Shown here: positions 16,722 through 27,897 of the stretch, one piece after another
Layout of the letters: each line of letters starts with the position of its first letter
How positions within the stretch are numbered: position 1 is the first letter of the stretch
From: Amycolatopsis lurida
GTDB lineage: Bacteria > Actinomycetota > Actinomycetes > Mycobacteriales > Pseudonocardiaceae
Reading direction: 5' to 3'
Assembly: GCF_900105055.1 (NCBI RefSeq)
Contig: NZ_FNTA01000003.1
Coordinates: 1-64,000 of the forward strand
Length of the DNA: 64,000 nt
Made by a program: the position numbers and the translations under genes
Notes under the pieces: model-generated
Told to the model about the DNA's origin: nothing
Database searches by the model: none
The model's input: the letters and a program-made list of their open reading frames with translations, nothing else

Positions 16722-17396
16722 CTAACGGTTGATCTCTAAGCCTCTGTTGCGACACGCCGCCGTCATTCGGCTCACTACCTGCTCGAAGGTGAGTTCGGAG
16801 GTGTCGATTCTGATCGCGTCCTCGGCGGGGACCAAGGGTGACGACGCCCTGGACATGTCGGCCTCGTCCCGGCGGATCACGTCGCCGAGAACGTTCTCGT
16901 ACGACGCCGCCCGCTCTTGGCGTACTCGGCGCATTGCCCGGACCTCCGGCCTGGCGGTCAAGTAGAACTTCACGGTCGCGGCGGGAAAGATGGTGGTGCC
17001 GATGTCGCGTCCTTCTATGACACACCGGGTCTGTGCTCCGGCCCAGAGCCGGATGAGGCTGGTGACCCGCTGGCGTACTTCCGCGATCTTGGCGACGGTC
17101 GAGACGGCGACGTTGACCGGGGTCGCGCGCAGGGTCTCCGGCTCGTAGCGGTCGGAGGTCAACAGGGTCGCAGAACGGCTCTCGGTGATCAATTCATCGC
17201 AGAGCCCGGTGATCTTACGAGTGTTTTCGACGGGTATTTTCCGCTGAATCGCCTCGAAAGCAATGATGCGGTAAGTTCTTCCGCTTTCGAGATAGTGCAG
17301 GTCGAAAGATCTCGCCAGTGCCAGGCAGGTGGTCGTCTTGCCCGCCGCAGCGGGACCATCCACCGCCACGACGGTGTTGACGCCTTCTTCGGGCAT
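16722..17396 (-). CDS. Cytidylate kinase-like (d)CMP kinase
   Basis: 224 residues from ATG 17396, with AAGGGA upstream. P-loop near residue 14 (VDGPAAAGKTTT), then LHYLESGRTYR, the CMP-kinase signature VIEGRDIGTTIFP near 133, FYLTARPEVRAMRR and DVIRRDEADMSR. Length and motifs match Cmk, which phosphorylates CMP or dCMP with ATP. Housekeeping cmk in actinomycetes usually lies next to der/engA and is followed by other core genes. This copy instead sits beside two HIT proteins, a ThiL-like kinase and a methyltransferase, so it may be a specialised second copy. 90 bases separate it from the HIT gene on the same strand. Confidence 0.85.
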   Translation of the reverse strand: MPEEGVNTVVAVDGPAAAGKTTTCLALARSFDLHYLESGRTYRIIAFEAIQRKIPVENTRKITGLCDELITESRSATLLTSDRYEPETLRATPVNVAVSTVAKIAEVRQRVTSLIRLWAGAQTRCVIEGRDIGTTIFPAATVKFYLTARPEVRAMRRVRQERAASYENVLGDVIRRDEADMSRASSPLVPAEDAIRIDTSELTFEQVVSRMTAACRNRGLEINR

Positions 17397-20742
<3,346 letters not shown>

Positions 20743-20752
20743 GACTGATCCG

Positions 20753-20792
20753 AACGTCCGGGCCCGTCGCTTTCGCGGCGGGCCCGGACGTT
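20753..20792 (+). terminator. Strong terminator after katG
   Basis: 20753-20766 pairs with 20779-20792 (14 bp), extended inward by a G-U and three more pairs around a TTTC loop, and followed by TT. It lies 10 bases after the katG stop and 1 base before the stop of the convergent DUF4383 gene, so it can serve both. Confidence 0.85.
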
Positions 20793-20793
20793 T

Positions 20794-21282
20794 TCATTGG
20801 TGCTGCAGGTCCGGTTCCGGGTAGTCGCCCGCCTTGCGTTCGAGCGCGGTGGTGAAGACACCCAGCGCGATCATGCCCACGCCGAGGCCGAGATGCAGCC
20901 AGTTGTCGGCGACGTTGAACGGCAGGAAGTTCCCCGGGCTGCTCTGGGGGATCGCCAACCCGATGATCCACAGAAGCAGATAGATCCCGCCGCCGACCAT
21001 CAGGAAGATCCGGGAAGCGGCGCGTTTGCGGGCGGCGAGCACGCCCGCCACGCCGAACAGCAGATGCACCAGGTTGTGCAGGATCGACACGGCGAAGACC
21101 CCGAACAAGCGGGCGCCGGAATGGTGTCCGGCGAATTCGAGCTCGTCGTAGCCGGTGGTGATGCCCGGGATGAAGCCGAGTACGCCGACCACGAGGAAGA
21201 CCGCACCGACCACCAGCGCGGCCACTTGCGGAGGACGCCGTCCGGTGCGTTGTGCGCCGTCGGCTTGTTCTGCTTCTGCCAT
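20794..21282 (-). CDS. DUF4383 membrane protein
   Basis: 162 residues with four hydrophobic spans (about 18-38, 58-82, 92-110, 125-145). The sequence ARLFGVFAVSILHNLVHLLFGVAGVLAA and the ending NWLHLGLGVGMIALG are the hallmarks of DUF4383, a family very common in actinomycetes and without known function. The stop lies against the katG terminator. The short acidic C-tail (YPEPDLQHQ) is cytoplasmic by the positive-inside rule. Single-gene unit as far as can be seen. Confidence 0.85.
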   Translation of the reverse strand: MAEAEQADGAQRTGRRPPQVAALVVGAVFLVVGVLGFIPGITTGYDELEFAGHHSGARLFGVFAVSILHNLVHLLFGVAGVLAARKRAASRIFLMVGGGIYLLLWIIGLAIPQSSPGNFLPFNVADNWLHLGLGVGMIALGVFTTALERKAGDYPEPDLQHQ

Positions 21283-21332
21283 GCCGGCCGGGTACCCCGG
21301 GTTCTCCGGGGTAATCCTCGGCCGGCGTCGGT

Positions 21333-21788
21333 TCAGACGTCGCCGGACGCCAGGAGGGTCAGCAGTTCGGCGTGCCCGGCCTGGGTGATCAGGCTGGCGG
21401 CGTCGAAGTAGATGCGCTCGTTGGTGATCCTGTCCTCGTCGAAGAAGAACACCGCGATGATCGGCACCCGGAACGCCTTGCCGGTGGGCGGACGGCCGTA
21501 GAACTCGCCGAGATTGGTGCCGAGCAGGTCGAATTCGACGATGACCGACTCGTCGGCGAAGTGATACCGGACGTTGTCGTGCCGCTGGTCCGGGAACGCC
21601 GTCCGGGTCATGCGGTAGTACGCCATGACCTCTTCGTCGCCGTCGAAGATCTGCCCGGTCGCCATGATCTCGTAGTGCGGATGGCCGTTGAAGGTGCCCA
21701 GCGTGCGGTCGAACTCGTGGGCCACCTCCGTGTCCATGTGCTCTTCGATGATCTTGAGGCGGCGCTCGCGCAGGTCTTCACTGATCAC
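21333..21788 (-). CDS. SnoaL/NTF2-like ester cyclase-type protein
   Basis: 151 residues with an NTF2-like fold pattern: an N-terminal helix with the stretch DTEVAHEFDRTLGTF, then HPHYEIMATGQIFDGDEEVMAYYR, VEFDLLGTN and the closing strand DRITNERIYFDAASL. Such cone-shaped proteins are either small-molecule enzymes (SnoaL-like cyclases, limonene-epoxide-hydrolase relatives) or binding scaffolds. Substrate cannot be read. Its start overlaps the stop of the upstream secreted-protein gene by 4 bases, so the two are co-translated, although the cellular compartments differ. Confidence 0.8.
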   Translation of the reverse strand: MISEDLRERRLKIIEEHMDTEVAHEFDRTLGTFNGHPHYEIMATGQIFDGDEEVMAYYRMTRTAFPDQRHDNVRYHFADESVIVEFDLLGTNLGEFYGRPPTGKAFRVPIIAVFFFDEDRITNERIYFDAASLITQAGHAELLTLLASGDV

Positions 21789-22681
21789 TGGTCCTCCGGG
21801 TGGTTCCTGGTCGCGATCCGGAGACTACCGCCCGCGGCCTCGTCGTCGGTTCCGTAGAGCAGGCTGCCGCACGAGCGCGACAGGCAGGTCATGGCCTCGA
21901 TCTTGTGGCCGGGGAAGTCGCCGATCTTCACCGGGGCAGGGGAGAGGGCGATCGAACCGTCGGAACGGAGGACACCGGCCTCGTACACGGCCGAATCGAA
22001 AGGCCCTTCGTCGCCGGGATCCGAGGCGGCCGAGATCAGGACGCGGTCGTCCGCGGTGATCTCCACGTCCGAGGTGTGCCGGACGTGGGTGGCCGGGTAC
22101 GTGACGCGGAACGGGATCGACTTCGGCTTCTTGAAGGACAGCTTCGAGACCGAGAACTCCGCCGAGTAGAGCGTGGCAGGGCGGGCGTCCTGGCCGCGGT
22201 CCGCCCAGACAGCGAACAATCGGTCATACACCTTTTTCAGCGCGAAACCTTCGTAATTGTCCTCCGGGTCGCCCTTCGGTACCTGGAAAGTGCCGAGTAC
22301 TTTCAGGCGCCTGTCCTTCAAGGTGAAGTGAAAGCCTTTGCCGTCGCTGGCCAGTGCGACGAATTCGCCGTTCTTGCCCGGCACGGGTTCGGCCGCTTCG
22401 AGATCGACCGGGAGCTCGCCGGGCCAGTCGATGGAGTCCACCTTGGACACCTTGCCGTGATCGATGCGGACCCGGACGGCGCGGTTCTCGCCGGGCTTCT
22501 TGTTGTCCCGTAGGACAAGTGTGTCGATTCGATCGCCGTCCCTGTCCAGGACGGCGATGCCGCTGGCGCCGGAGGTCATGCCGGTGCCGATGGACTGCCA
22601 GTCGTCGTCCGCCAGCGCGGCGGACGGCAGGAACAGGGGAATGGTCAAGGCCGGAAGAATCGCGAGGGAAGCGAATTTCAT
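21785..22681 (-). CDS. Secreted protein of unknown function
   Basis: 298 residues. Residues 1-24 are a classical signal peptide (MKFASLAILPALTIPLFL, cleavage likely after SAALA). The mature part is rich in short beta strands with Asp-Gly turns (VLDRDGDRIDTLVLRDNKK, DHGKVSKVDSIDWPGELP), and VYDRLFAVWADRG, which suggests a beta-propeller. Its layout resembles the neighbouring secreted protein (22774-23784), and both may descend from esterase-like phytase propellers. Two Cys near the C-terminus (MTCLSRSCGS) may form a disulphide. Role outside the cell unknown. Confidence 0.75.
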   Translation of the reverse strand: MKFASLAILPALTIPLFLPSAALADDDWQSIGTGMTSGASGIAVLDRDGDRIDTLVLRDNKKPGENRAVRVRIDHGKVSKVDSIDWPGELPVDLEAAEPVPGKNGEFVALASDGKGFHFTLKDRRLKVLGTFQVPKGDPEDNYEGFALKKVYDRLFAVWADRGQDARPATLYSAEFSVSKLSFKKPKSIPFRVTYPATHVRHTSDVEITADDRVLISAASDPGDEGPFDSAVYEAGVLRSDGSIALSPAPVKIGDFPGHKIEAMTCLSRSCGSLLYGTDDEAAGGSLRIATRNHPEDQ

Positions 22682-22730
22682 GCCGACAAACTAGTCCAGG
22701 AAGAGAGCGGGAGAAAGGCTTGAATCGGTG

Positions 22731-22768
22731 CACTCCATTCCGGCGCGAATCCGCGCCGGAATGGAGTG
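22731..22768. terminator. Perfect 17-bp hairpin between two secreted-protein genes
   Basis: 22731-22747 pairs perfectly with 22752-22768 around the loop AATC. It stands 6 bases beyond the stop of the upstream minus-strand gene (22774), exactly where its transcript should end. Confidence 0.8.
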
Positions 22769-22773
22769 ACGGT

Positions 22774-23784
22774 TCAGCCGCAGGACAGGGTGCCGGCGCG
22801 GAGCGCGTGGCCGCCCTCGTTGCCGTCGTCGGCCCAGACGACCTGCTTGCTCCCGGAGGCGCAGGTGGCCGAAATCGCGAACCCTTCGTTGTTGTAGTCC
22901 GGCATTCCGCCCGGGCGGTCGTAGGTGGCCGTGACGGCGAACTTGCCCTGCGCGTCGATGGCCAGCGTCGTCGAGTCGCCGCCACAGGTGTCGTCGCAGA
23001 CCGCCCACAGCTTGCCGGTCGGAGCCTCGTACTCGAGTTCCATGATCGAGCCGAGCCCGCTCGCGAAACTCGCGACCCGGGTGTACTTCCCGCCCGCCTG
23101 GTCGAGCGCGTAGGCGTAGATCATCCCGTTGCTTTCGAGGCCGACGAGGTAGAGGCCGGTGCCATGACCGGGATAGCTGCTCGGGTTGTACGGCGCCTTC
23201 GTGCGCTGATCCACGAATCCCTTGGCGGTGAGGGCGCTGTCCGGGATCCACGAGACGGCTTCGAGGCCGTCGTTGGCCGAAACCTTCGGCAGATCCGCCG
23301 TCAGGTTCCATTCGGCCTTGGCGCTGAGCGTCTTGGCCGAGCCGGAGACGTCGTACCGGAGCACCTTGAGGGCGCTCGTCTTGCTGTTGTCACCGTCGCG
23401 TTCGGTGGCCGCGACCACGCCGTCCGGGGTGGCCACGACGGCTTCGGCGTCGGGATCGCCCTTGCCGTCGCGGTAGCGCAACGGCTTGCCCGACGACCAG
23501 CCGCTGGCCGTGTCCGGCTGCCACTTCGCGCCGTTGCGCACGAGGCGGTACAGCGTGCCGGGACCGTTCTTGACCGCCCACAGGACGTCGGGGCTTCCGA
23601 AGGACAGGCCGCTCATGTTGCCGCCGAGGACGTTCGAACCGTCGGCGTTCGCGACGGCCGAACCGCCCGGCCAAGGGCTGTTCGCCGTCGTGCTCGCGGC
23701 GGCGGTCGTGGCAGGCAGGACCAGCAGGGCGGCGGCGACGGTGGCCATGGCGGCGGGCCGGATCCGGCGAGGTGATGGGGGCAT
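22774..23784 (-). CDS. Secreted phytase-/esterase-like beta-propeller protein
   Basis: 336 residues. Signal peptide about 1-31 (basic start, then MATVAAALLVLPATTAAAS). The mature protein shows repeated blade-like stretches: LSFGSPDVLWAVKNGPGTLYRL, DPDAEAVVATPDGVVAATERDGDNS, NDGLEAVSWIPDS, MELEYEAPTGKLWAVCDDTCGG and NNEGFAISA. The EA(V)/EG pattern with acidic residues matches the 'esterase-like activity of phytase' and SdiA-regulated families, which bind Ca and phosphate esters. Cys pairs (CDDTC, and ATC to LSC) suggest disulphides. Catalytic activity is not proven by sequence. Confidence 0.75.
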   Translation of the reverse strand: MPPSPRRIRPAAMATVAAALLVLPATTAAASTTANSPWPGGSAVANADGSNVLGGNMSGLSFGSPDVLWAVKNGPGTLYRLVRNGAKWQPDTASGWSSGKPLRYRDGKGDPDAEAVVATPDGVVAATERDGDNSKTSALKVLRYDVSGSAKTLSAKAEWNLTADLPKVSANDGLEAVSWIPDSALTAKGFVDQRTKAPYNPSSYPGHGTGLYLVGLESNGMIYAYALDQAGGKYTRVASFASGLGSIMELEYEAPTGKLWAVCDDTCGGDSTTLAIDAQGKFAVTATYDRPGGMPDYNNEGFAISATCASGSKQVVWADDGNEGGHALRAGTLSCG

Positions 23785-23893
23785 TCGCGCTCCTTCGGGG
23801 CGGACGAAGTGGGTCGCGGCGTGTCGTCATAAGTTAAGTAAGTTTCCTTACGAATACAAGATATCGCCAGGTTCTCACGAAATGAAGCAACAG

Positions 23894-23957
23894 TGGGTTT
23901 ACAAATGGTGTCCACTTGTCAAACTGGGTGTACATCACCTACTGTTTTGTAAACCCA
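23894..23957 (+). promoter_or_regulatory. Promoter and wide inverted-repeat operator of the alkane operon
   Basis: TGGGTTTACAAA (23894-23905) and its exact reverse complement TTTGTAAACCCA (23946-23957) bracket a likely promoter: TTGTCA (23916-23921), 18 bases, TACTGT (23940-23945), with the alkB start at 23977. A dimeric TetR repressor, such as the one encoded last in this operon (AlkX-like), could bind both arms. TetR self-control of alkB clusters is known in actinomycetes. Assigning this site to it is inferred. Confidence 0.6.
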
Positions 23958-23976
23958 GCCAACGGAGGAGGGTGCG

Positions 23977-25377
23977 ATGAGCGAGATGACGGGCACGATC
24001 CCGGCGGGCTCGACCGAACGATGGACCGATCGCAAGCGGTATCTGTGGCTGATCGGCCTGGTGGTCCCCTCGCTCGCCTTCCTGGCCATCGGGCTGCACG
24101 CGGCCACCGGATGGGGGGTGTGGTTCTGGATCGGCCCGATCGTGATCCTGGTGATCGTGCCGCTGATCGACCTGCTGGCCGGGCTGGATCGCGGCAATCC
24201 GCCCGACGACGTGATCGAACGGCTGGAGAGGGATCGCTACTACCGGTGGATCACCTTCGCCTTCCTGCCCATCCAGTACGCGGGTTTCGTGGTCGCGTTC
24301 TGGCTGATCGCCCGCGGCGACCTGTCCGTCGCGGACAAGGTCGGGCTGGCGATCTCGATCGGCTGCATCGGCGGTATCGGCATCAACACCGCGCACGAAC
24401 TCGGGCACAAGAAGGAGAGCCACGAGCGCTGGCTGTCGAAGATCGCGCTGGCGCAGAGCTTCTACGGCCACTTCTACATCGAGCACAACCGCGGTCACCA
24501 CGTCCGCGTGGCGACCCCGGAGGATCCGGCCAGCAGCCGCGTGGGGGAGAGCTTCTACCGGTTCTGGCCGCGCACGGTGTTCGGCTCGCTGAAATCCGCG
24601 TGGGGGCTCGAGCGCAAGCGGTACGCCCGGCGCGACCGGCATCCGTTCCGGATCGGCAACGACGTCCTCAACGCCTGGCTGATGTCGGCGGTGCTGTGGG
24701 CGGCGATGACCGTGTGGCTGGGGCCGGGGATCCTGCCGTATCTGGTGATCCAGGCGGTGATCGGCTTCTCGCTGCTGGAGGTCGTGAACTACATGGAGCA
24801 CTACGGCATGCGCCGGCAGAAGGTCGGCCCGCCGAACCGGCGCCGCTACGAACGGGTCGATCCCAGCCACAGCTGGAACTCCAACAACATCGCCACCAAC
24901 GTCCTGCTCTACCACCTGCAAAGGCACAGCGACCACCACGCCAACCCGACCCGCCGCTACCAGACGCTGCGTGACTTCGCGGAGTCGCCGGTTCTTCCGA
25001 CGGGCTACGCCGGGATGATCGTGCTGGCGCTGTTCCCGCCGGTGTGGCGCCGCGTGATGGATCCGCGCGTCCTCGCGCATTTCGACGGTGACATCTCCCG
25101 CGCCAACATCCAGCCGTCGAAACGGGCCAAGATCCTGGCGCGCTACGGAACGCGCGTCACCGCGCCCTCCCGGGCCGTCGCCGACACGCACGGCGACGCG
25201 ACCGAAGGCGGGATGTGCCCGGGCTGTGGCTATGTCTACGACGAGAAACTCGGCGACCCGCGTGAGGGTTTCCCCGCCGGAACGCCGTGGTCGGCGATCC
25301 CGGATTCGTGGTGCTGCCCGGACTGCGGGGTGCGGGAGAAGGTCGATTTCGTGGCACCGGGAAGGGTCGGAGCATGA
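23977..25377 (+). CDS. alkB: Alkane 1-monooxygenase fused to rubredoxin
   Basis: 466 residues. Residues 1-370 are an integral-membrane non-haem diiron hydroxylase with six spans and all His boxes: HELGH (140-144), EHNRGHH (169-175), NYMEHYG (271-277) and LQRHSDHH (314-321). These oxidise the terminal carbon of medium-chain alkanes to alcohols. After a linker, residues 412-460 form a complete rubredoxin with Cys414/Cys417 (CPGCGYVYD) and Cys447/Cys450 (CPDCG), which passes electrons to the diiron site. Such AlkB-Rd fusions (AlkW type) are known in Gordonia, Dietzia, Nocardia and Prauserella. First gene of a four-gene operon. Confidence 0.95.
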   Translation: MSEMTGTIPAGSTERWTDRKRYLWLIGLVVPSLAFLAIGLHAATGWGVWFWIGPIVILVIVPLIDLLAGLDRGNPPDDVIERLERDRYYRWITFAFLPIQYAGFVVAFWLIARGDLSVADKVGLAISIGCIGGIGINTAHELGHKKESHERWLSKIALAQSFYGHFYIEHNRGHHVRVATPEDPASSRVGESFYRFWPRTVFGSLKSAWGLERKRYARRDRHPFRIGNDVLNAWLMSAVLWAAMTVWLGPGILPYLVIQAVIGFSLLEVVNYMEHYGMRRQKVGPPNRRRYERVDPSHSWNSNNIATNVLLYHLQRHSDHHANPTRRYQTLRDFAESPVLPTGYAGMIVLALFPPVWRRVMDPRVLAHFDGDISRANIQPSKRAKILARYGTRVTAPSRAVADTHGDATEGGMCPGCGYVYDEKLGDPREGFPAGTPWSAIPDSWCCPDCGVREKVDFVAPGRVGA

Positions 25378-25568
25378 TGAAGATCGAAGCGGACCGCGCG
25401 AAATGCGACGGGCTGGGCATGTGCGAGGCGATGGCACCCGACTTCTTCGAGGTGGGCGACGACGGGACGGTCGTCGTGCTCGACGAACGGCCCGGTGAGG
25501 AATACCGCCAGGATCTGACGGCCGCCGTCGACGCCTGCCCGGTCCTCGCCCTGAAGTTGCGGGACTGA
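25374..25568 (+). CDS. 3Fe-4S-type ferredoxin
   Basis: 64 residues from ATG 25374, which overlaps the alkB stop as ATGA; ATG 25377 is also possible. One-cluster ferredoxin of the kind that normally feeds cytochromes P450: Cys near residue 11 (AKCDGLGMCEA, with Gly where a 4Fe-4S protein has the second Cys) and CPVLAL at the C-terminus. Acidic overall. Placed between an AlkB-rubredoxin fusion and an FAD reductase, it seems redundant with the rubredoxin, so it may link reductase to rubredoxin or serve another oxygenase. Confidence 0.88.
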   Translation: MMKIEADRAKCDGLGMCEAMAPDFFEVGDDGTVVVLDERPGEEYRQDLTAAVDACPVLALKLRD

Positions 25569-25570
25569 CG

Positions 25571-26779
25571 ATGGCACTGGTCGTCGTGGGAGCGTCACTG
25601 GCCGGACTGCGCGCGGTCGAGGCCGCGCGCCGGGACGGGTACCGGGGACGGATCGTGCTGATCGGCGCGGAGGACCACCCGCCCTACGACCGGCTCCCGT
25701 TGTCGAAGTCCTTCCTGGCCGCGGACGGCCCAGGGCGAGTCGACCCCTTCCACACCGAGACCGCGTTGCGTGACGAGTTCGGCGTCGAGCTGATGCTCGG
25801 CGCGCCGGCGGACGGGCTCGACACCGCCGCTCGCGAGGTGTCGGTCGCCGGGACGGCGGTTCCCTACGACGCACTGGTGATCGCGACCGGAGCCACCGCG
25901 CGACGGCTCCCCGGAAGCGACGGGGTCGCCGGGGTCCACACGCTGCGGACCGCCGAGGACGCGCTCGCCGTCCGCGCCGCCCTCGACGGTGGCGCGCGCA
26001 CGGTCGTGATCGGGGCGGGTTTCATCGGCTCGGAGGTCGCCGCCGCGGCCCGGAAACGCGGGCTGGCGTCGACGATCGTCGAGACGCTCGGCGTCCCGCT
26101 CGTCCGCGCGGTCGGAGCCGAGGCGGGTGCGGTGTGCGCTTCACTGCACCGCGAGGCGGGTACGGAATTGCGGTTGTCCACGACGGTCACCGGCCTGGAA
26201 TCCGACGGCGGTGCGGTGACCGGCGTCCGGCTTTCGACCGGTGAGGTGCTGCCCGCGGATCTGGTGGTCGCCGGCATCGGTGTCGTCCCCGCCACCGGCT
26301 GGCTGGTGGGGAGCGGGGTCCCGCTGCACGAGCGCGACGGTGGCGTGGTGTGCGATGCGACGCTGTCGACCGGGATCCCCGGCGTGTACGCCGCCGGAGA
26401 CGTCGCACACGCCTCGAACCCGTTGTTCGACGGTGAGCTGATGCGGCTGGAGCACTGGACGAACGCCGCGGAGCAGGGTGCCGCGGCCGCTCGGCACGCG
26501 CTCGCTCCGGAGTCGGCCCGCGCGCTGGCGCCGGTGCCCTACTTCTGGTCGGACTGGTACGACCACCGGATCCAATTCGTCGGCACCCCGCGGGCGGACG
26601 AGGTGGTGGCCGCCGTCCCGGAGGCCGGTGGCTTCACCGCGCTGTACCGGCGCGGGGACCGGGTCGTCGGGGCACTGACGATCGACCGGCCGCGCGAGAT
26701 CATGAAGTACCGACGCCATATCGCGGGGCGGGCGCCGTGGCCCGAGGCGCTGGCGTTCGCGGCGGGCACGGCGGCCTAG
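25571..26779 (+). CDS. FAD-dependent ferredoxin/rubredoxin reductase
   Basis: 402 residues. FAD-binding start VVVGASLAGLRAVEAARR (GxSxxG variant, residues 4-20), then YDRLPLSK near 37, the NAD-binding glycine motif VIGAGFIGSEVAAAARKRG near 142, and VYAAGDVAHASNPLF near 268 with the FAD-contacting Asp. A Reductase_C domain follows from about 315 (PYFWSDWYDHRIQFVG). It moves electrons from NADH to the ferredoxin or rubredoxin for AlkB. Two bases separate it from the ferredoxin gene, so it is co-translated. Confidence 0.92.
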   Translation: MALVVVGASLAGLRAVEAARRDGYRGRIVLIGAEDHPPYDRLPLSKSFLAADGPGRVDPFHTETALRDEFGVELMLGAPADGLDTAAREVSVAGTAVPYDALVIATGATARRLPGSDGVAGVHTLRTAEDALAVRAALDGGARTVVIGAGFIGSEVAAAARKRGLASTIVETLGVPLVRAVGAEAGAVCASLHREAGTELRLSTTVTGLESDGGAVTGVRLSTGEVLPADLVVAGIGVVPATGWLVGSGVPLHERDGGVVCDATLSTGIPGVYAAGDVAHASNPLFDGELMRLEHWTNAAEQGAAAARHALAPESARALAPVPYFWSDWYDHRIQFVGTPRADEVVAAVPEAGGFTALYRRGDRVVGALTIDRPREIMKYRRHIAGRAPWPEALAFAAGTAA

Positions 26780-26780
26780 A

Positions 26781-27407
26781 ATGACGATCATGAGTGAGGC
26801 ACCGGTCACGGGAGGTCCGTACCGTCAACCGATCGTCTCGGCGGCGATCGAGTTGACCGTGCGTTCCGGCTGGTCCTCGGTGACGATGAGCAAACTCGCG
26901 GAGATCGTCGGCGTCAGTCGTCAGACCGTCTACAACGAACTCGGTTCGAAGAGCCGGCTGGCCGAAGCGATGATCTCGCACGAACTCGCTCGCTTCCTCT
27001 CCGTGGTCCAGGAAGCCTTCGAACGGCACCCCGACGACCTCGTCGAGGCGATCCACGACGCCGTCCGCGGCGTCCTCGAACTCGCCGACGACAACCTCCT
27101 GCTGCGCGCCATCGTCTCGGCCACGCATGGCGCCGACACCGAATTACTGCCGCTGCTGACGTCGCGGGCCGGGAGCCTGCTGAGCGAAGCGACGGTCATG
27201 CTGCGCGGTCGTGTCCGCGCCTACGGCCCACCGCTGGACGCTTCACAGCTCGATGTGGCGATCGACGTCGTGGTCCGGACCGTGCTGAGCCACATCATGC
27301 AGCCGTCGGACACCCCGGCGCGCACGGCCGACGCGCTGGCGTGGATGGCTTCGCGTGTGCTCGGCGCGACGACGGCTCGGTCACTGCGGCATCCTTCGCA
27401 GGATTAG
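26781..27407 (+). CDS. TetR-family regulator (AlkX/AlkU-like)
   Basis: 208 residues, one base after the reductase stop. N-terminal TetR helix-turn-helix (about 12-60: IVSAAIELTVRSGWSSVTMSKLAEIVGVSRQTVYNELGSKSRL). The C-terminal helical domain has no motif that fixes a ligand. TetR genes ending alkB-rubredoxin-reductase operons (AlkU/AlkX) repress them and are released by fatty-acid oxidation products of alkanes, as shown in other actinomycetes. It probably binds the inverted repeat at 23894-23957. ATG 26790 is an alternative start. Confidence 0.9.
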   Translation: MTIMSEAPVTGGPYRQPIVSAAIELTVRSGWSSVTMSKLAEIVGVSRQTVYNELGSKSRLAEAMISHELARFLSVVQEAFERHPDDLVEAIHDAVRGVLELADDNLLLRAIVSATHGADTELLPLLTSRAGSLLSEATVMLRGRVRAYGPPLDASQLDVAIDVVVRTVLSHIMQPSDTPARTADALAWMASRVLGATTARSLRHPSQD

Positions 27408-27491
27408 GCCGCGGGTCGGACACCGCAACCACATCTCCTGTCCCTTCTGGACCACGCGGAAACTGTCGGACCTGTGTGCGAGGCTCCACCG

Positions 27492-27794
27492 ATGATCGTC
27501 GTGTTCGATGCCGAGCTCTGGGTCTGGGACGCCCGCCGCGGGGAGACCTGGACGTTCGTCAGCCTGCCTCAGGACATCTCCGAGGAGATCCGCGAAATCA
27601 CCGGCGGCCCGCGCAGGGGGTTCGGCGCGGTCCGGGTCCAGGCCGGTATCGGTGGCAGCAAATGGCAGACGTCGATCTTCCCGGACGCCAAACGAGGCGC
27701 GTATGTGCTGCCGGTGAAGAAAGCCGTTCGTAAAGCCGAGGGGATCGAGGAGGGTGATGCGGCGAAGGTGACCGTCGAGCTGATCGACCTCTGA
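27492..27794 (+). CDS. DUF1905 domain protein
   Basis: 100 residues from ATG 27492; a longer start at 27474 adds six residues. The whole length is one DUF1905 domain: VFDAELWVWDARRGETWTFVSLPQDISEEIREI, then GFGAVRVQAGIGGSKWQTSIFPD, YVLPVKKAVRKAEGIEEGDAAKVTVEL. This small beta-barrel is widespread, often fused to YdeI-type domains, and has no settled biochemical role. Stand-alone copies like this one are common in actinomycetes. Not obviously linked to the alkane operon, from which it is separated by about 85 bases. Confidence 0.82.
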   Translation: MIVVFDAELWVWDARRGETWTFVSLPQDISEEIREITGGPRRGFGAVRVQAGIGGSKWQTSIFPDAKRGAYVLPVKKAVRKAEGIEEGDAAKVTVELIDL

Positions 27795-27797
27795 CCG

Positions 27798-27897
27798 TCA
27801 AAGGAGGCGGACGCTGCGGCCGGAGCGTCCGCGTGCGACCAGTCCGCTGTCCCGCAGGATCTTGAGGTGCCGGGAAACGGCGCTCGGGGTCACGGTG
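27798..27897 (-). pseudogene. ArsR-family regulator fragment
   Basis: The minus strand from 27897 reads TVTPSAVSRHLKILRDSGL followed by VARGRSGRSVRLL and a stop at 27798. That is the recognition-helix half of an ArsR helix-turn-helix. Upstream of 27897 the sequence switches at once to an MFS fragment in the other direction, so the N-terminal part of the regulator is gone. Broken gene, three bases beyond the DUF1905 stop. Confidence 0.7.

Noticed and set aside
23834..23854. Iron-box (IdeR/DtxR) site upstream of the secreted propeller gene
   Set aside because: GTAAG-N4-CTTAC is a dyad but the spacing and flanks do not fit the 19-bp iron box. Too weak to call.
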